Assembly (NCBI GenBank): GCA_916613615.1
Contig: OU744721.1
Span: forward strand, 53,516,747 to 53,580,746
DNA from: Steromphala cineraria
Taxonomy: Eukaryota; Mollusca; Gastropoda; Trochida; Trochidae
Length of the DNA: 64,000 nucleotides
Reading direction: 5' to 3'
Made by a program: the position numbers and the translations under genes. Every line of letters starts with the position of its first letter. Position 1 is the first letter of the stretch. The notes under the pieces were generated by a model. The model had not been told where the DNA came from, ran no database searches, and worked only from the letters and a program-made list of their open reading frames with translations. This document shows, piece after piece, positions 61,354 to 64,000 of the stretch.

Positions 61354-62277
61354 CGCATGTGAATGTTTTTTCCACAACATCGAGGAAGAATGAGAGTGAT
61401 GAGAGTAATTAGAGTTATGGATGTACATCATTTAAACGGTGTTTTCATTCACACCTTTCACGTACTTATTTATCTATGGCTATTTCAACAAGTCCGGAGT
61501 GATCAAGGAATTCAATGCTATGCCACTGTAGTTAAGATCAAGTTCTTTAAGGAAATTGAAATTATTTTCAAGTAACAAAAAACGATAATGAAATACAAGG
61601 TCCTTCATTCTATAGCATCACATATTTCAATTTCCGTAGGGATCAAGAGGTAATCTTACAACTAGAAATCAAAGCCTTTGTATCCTTCAACGAGATACCA
61701 CTTAATGCCCTCAACTTTTTTAAGCTAGCTTCAATCAAACGTAATTCCTTTAAAGAAACTTTTCACGTGCAGGAAATGTAGTTTTAATGTAGATTTAATT
61801 ATAAACATTTCATGCCGTAAAAATTCAGCGATATGTATTTCTAATGATATATTTCGTAAGTAACAGTATCAATGAGGAATGGGAAAGAAGCTTCTTTTGT
61901 TTGAACTCCGCTCTAAAAATAATTATTGTGAATGATGTATTTATAAATTTATTATTCATGTATAATAAGATTATTCTTCATTTCGGAAGATAATAAGACA
62001 AAGAATTATAGCTGAGCGAGGATTAAACGCTTTTTATCTTAGTCCTTGAAATTTAAAACAAACCAATTTGTTTTTAATTCTTTGATTTTCTCAAGCTTAA
62101 TCTGTGAATAAAGACATTTTGAGTCAATTTATTTTCCTTATAAATACTCATGAAATTGTAATAATTTCAAACTTAGTGTAGGCGCTACATTTCGTCTGTG
62201 TATACATACCCTCCAAAATTGCAGCTGTTCCCATACTTCTTTGAATGAGTATATATCCCATGTCAGATTAAAAGAAA

Positions 62278-64000
62278 TTTTTTTTTTTTTTTTTTTTATC
62301 ACTTTATTTCTTTTTGAACTGGGTACAGCACGCTCATACATTTAGTGCAAAAATGTACAACATTTGGTTACTGACGGTTAAGTTCTTCAATTGTATACAA
62401 GCAGTTGCCAAAAAAAGGGGCAATTGAACATTTCAAGAAAATAAGCTGTGGCAGGACGACCAAAATGAAACAAAGGCATCATATCTACATTCTGTGTAGG
62501 TGTTTGCTTTATGTATCTGATAATTGTAATTTAACTTAGGTTTTAGTTCTGCAAGAGTAGGTAACCTCTCTGCAAGTTTTCTGGAGTAAATATATTCCTT
62601 TGTTAAGATAAATAGGAAATTGAGGACATCGTTCCTTCTTTCCTTGAATCCCAGAATTATTGTTTCTATATTTAGATCCAAATGGGTGCCAGTTTCTTTT
62701 TCAATCCATTGTAGTAGATCCTGCCACAGCTTTTTGACAAATTTGCATTTATATAGTAAATGAATGATAGATTCTATTTCAACATTACAAAATGTACACA
62801 ATGGCGATTCTATAACTTTATATTTATACAAATCTTTATTTGTTATCAAGATTCTATGAGTAATACGGTATTGAAACCATCTATGTTTAACGCAAAATGA
62901 TGCTCTAAATGGCATATTGTTAAATGTTTTCCATACATCTGATTCAAATTCTACATTTAGTTCTTTTTCCCATTTGTTTTGGTAGAGAAGTTTAGGGTAA
63001 GATAGTTCATTGCGTAGAAGTTTGTTATAGAATATACTACATCCCTTCTCAGCTTTATATAGTATTTCAAGATTTGGAGGTATAAAGGGTTGTTCCTGTT
63101 TGCTGATGTTGATTAATTTTTGTTTGGAATATGTTCTCAACGAAGATAGTTGTCCTGCATATTCAAGAAAATTTGATTTGATTTTGAATCTTTCCACGAA
63201 ATCAATGTATGATAAAAACGTATTGTCATCAGTTAGAAAATCATTGATAAATTTCACGTTTGATTGTAAATAATGTTCGTAGATTATGGGCTTATTTCCT
63301 ACTGTTATGTTGTTATTTGCCCATATAAATTGTCTGCTAAAGCTATTATCATAATCGCAATTTTCTTGTAATTCAGACCAAGCATTAAATACATCTTTCC
63401 AAAACGGGCTAATTAAATTTGGGATAAAGTATGTCTTAAGATACGACGGTCCCATTTCCACTGGGTTGAGTTTGCTAACATGACTTGCCGTAAATAAAAG
63501 ATTGTGTAATTTAGAATCGTTTACGAATAATCTTCTAATCCATGATATTTTTTGGGCCTTGATTGTTTCAAGTATAGCTGGAACTTTCAGACCACCCTCT
63601 TGATAAGATTTTGTTATCAAACTTCGTTTAATTCTATCTGGTTTGCCTTTCCAAATAAATTTGAAACATTTTCTTTGAAGATTCGCTATGATTTCGAGAT
63701 TTGGGTTTGCTAAAGAGGTAAATAAATGATTTAATGTTGGTAATATTAAGCTCTTCAACACAGTTATTCTTCCCAACGGTGTAAGGTCTCTAAGAGACCA
63801 AATCTTCATTGCTGTATCGATTTTCTTCAGTTTATCTTTGTAATTTTTCTCTACCATTTCTGCTTTATTATGTTGAAATAGAATGCCTAGGAGTACAAAA
63901 GGTTTTTGAGTCCAGTCTAGATTATAATCTCTGCAATATTGCAAACTAGAAAATTGTTTTGAACCTATCCAGACAACTTTAGTTTTATCATTATTTATTA
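62278..64000 (-). mobile_element. LINE (non-LTR retrotransposon), 3' part, cut by window end
   Basis: A minus-strand element whose 5' end lies beyond 64,000. Its 3' end is marked by a run of 20 T on the plus strand (62,278-62,297), i.e. a poly(A) tail. An AATAAA signal lies just upstream of the tail (complement of 62,303-62,308), and a 3' untranslated region of about 135 bp follows the ORF stop. The open reading frame and clean tail point to a fairly young insertion. A target-site duplication cannot be checked without the 5' end. Confidence 0.92.
62433..64000 (-). CDS. LINE ORF2 C-terminal part: end of reverse transcriptase and zinc-binding domain (partial)
   Basis: The frame is open from the window edge to TGA at 62,433-62,435, with no lesion in about 522 codons. 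A start at 63,944 would be TTG, and coding continues upstream of it (NDKTKVVWIGSK), so the real start lies outside the window. Numbering from the codon at 63,944: reverse transcriptase thumb and connection LRDLTPLGRITVLKSLILP at 51-69; the FKFIWKGKPDRIKR block at 94-107; EGGLKVP at 116-122; and a C-terminal zinc-binding motif C383-X2-C386-X8-H395-X4-C400. Known role: target-primed reverse transcription of the element RNA. The thumb region resembles L1-type elements of invertebrates; the clade is an inference. The catalytic FADD motif and the endonuclease would be beyond the window. Confidence 0.92.
   Translation of the reverse strand, partial: INNDKTKVVWIGSKQFSSLQYCRDYNLDWTQKPFVLLGILFQHNKAEMVEKNYKDKLKKIDTAMKIWSLRDLTPLGRITVLKSLILPTLNHLFTSLANPNLEIIANLQRKCFKFIWKGKPDRIKRSLITKSYQEGGLKVPAILETIKAQKISWIRRLFVNDSKLHNLLFTASHVSKLNPVEMGPSYLKTYFIPNLISPFWKDVFNAWSELQENCDYDNSFSRQFIWANNNITVGNKPIIYEHYLQSNVKFINDFLTDDNTFLSYIDFVERFKIKSNFLEYAGQLSSLRTYSKQKLINISKQEQPFIPPNLEILYKAEKGCSIFYNKLLRNELSYPKLLYQNKWEKELNVEFESDVWKTFNNMPFRASFCVKHRWFQYRITHRILITNKDLYKYKVIESPLCTFCNVEIESIIHLLYKCKFVKKLWQDLLQWIEKETGTHLDLNIETIILGFKERRNDVLNFLFILTKEYIYSRKLAERLPTLAELKPKLNYNYQIHKANTYTECRYDAFVSFWSSCHSLFS

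Larger units (their letters stand above)
51690..61850 (-). repeat. Right arm of the large inverted duplication
   Basis: Complement of 39,500-49,905. Differences from the left arm include two MITE insertions of its own (55,268 and 56,678) and a 173-bp tandem doubling at 58,143-58,488. I found no intact gene in the arm. Confidence 0.85.

Noticed and set aside
1..64000. CRISPR array, prokaryotic operon or phage region
   Set aside because: No regular direct repeats with spacers, no ribosome binding sites ahead of gene runs, and the coding density and retroelements are eukaryotic.

Overview
The window is AT-rich eukaryotic DNA with no operons, no bacterial gene structure and no complete, recognisable cellular gene. 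Retroelements, short DNA transposons and old duplications dominate it. The host is probably a marine invertebrate. The motif TTATCTCCCTT (about 40,666 and 60,094), common in mollusc genomes, and the Ngaro-type retrotransposon make a mollusc, perhaps a bivalve, the best guess, but this is weak inference.

Region 1 (1-25.1 kb) is a diverged array of same-orientation duplications. A block starting sharply at 76 recurs from 19,281, and homology can be followed to about 9,170 and 25,120. A second pair is 9.13-11.3 kb and 12.4-17.5 kb. A Ngaro-like tyrosine-recombinase retrotransposon (2,210-6,314) and a 193-bp fold-back element (6,526-6,718) sit only in the first copy. A different inverted-repeat element sits only in the second copy near 21.44 kb. 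The array therefore records duplication followed by insertion.

The Ngaro element has split direct repeats in the order A1, ORFs, B1, A2, B2. Its Gag has a SAM-like N-terminus and two zinc knuckles. A UAG stop separates Gag from Pol in the same frame, and the stop is followed by CAA UUA, the tobamovirus-type readthrough context. Pol encodes reverse transcriptase, RNase H and a tyrosine recombinase, but two lesions break it.

Region 2 (25-39.5 kb) is gene-poor. It holds a 3.2-kb segment bounded by 17-bp inverted repeats, three inverted-repeat elements of two MITE families, a degenerate tRNA-like sequence, and a degenerate ~20-bp tandem repeat at 37.47-37.67 kb.

Region 3 (39.5-61.85 kb) is one very large diverged inverted duplication: arms of about 10 kb around a spacer of about 1.8 kb. 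Each arm carries two relics of the same short coding-like segment, and each has gained its own copies of a TA-flanked MITE. Region 4 (62.28-64.0 kb) is the 3' part of an intact non-LTR retrotransposon (LINE) on the minus strand, with poly(A) tail, cut by the window end.
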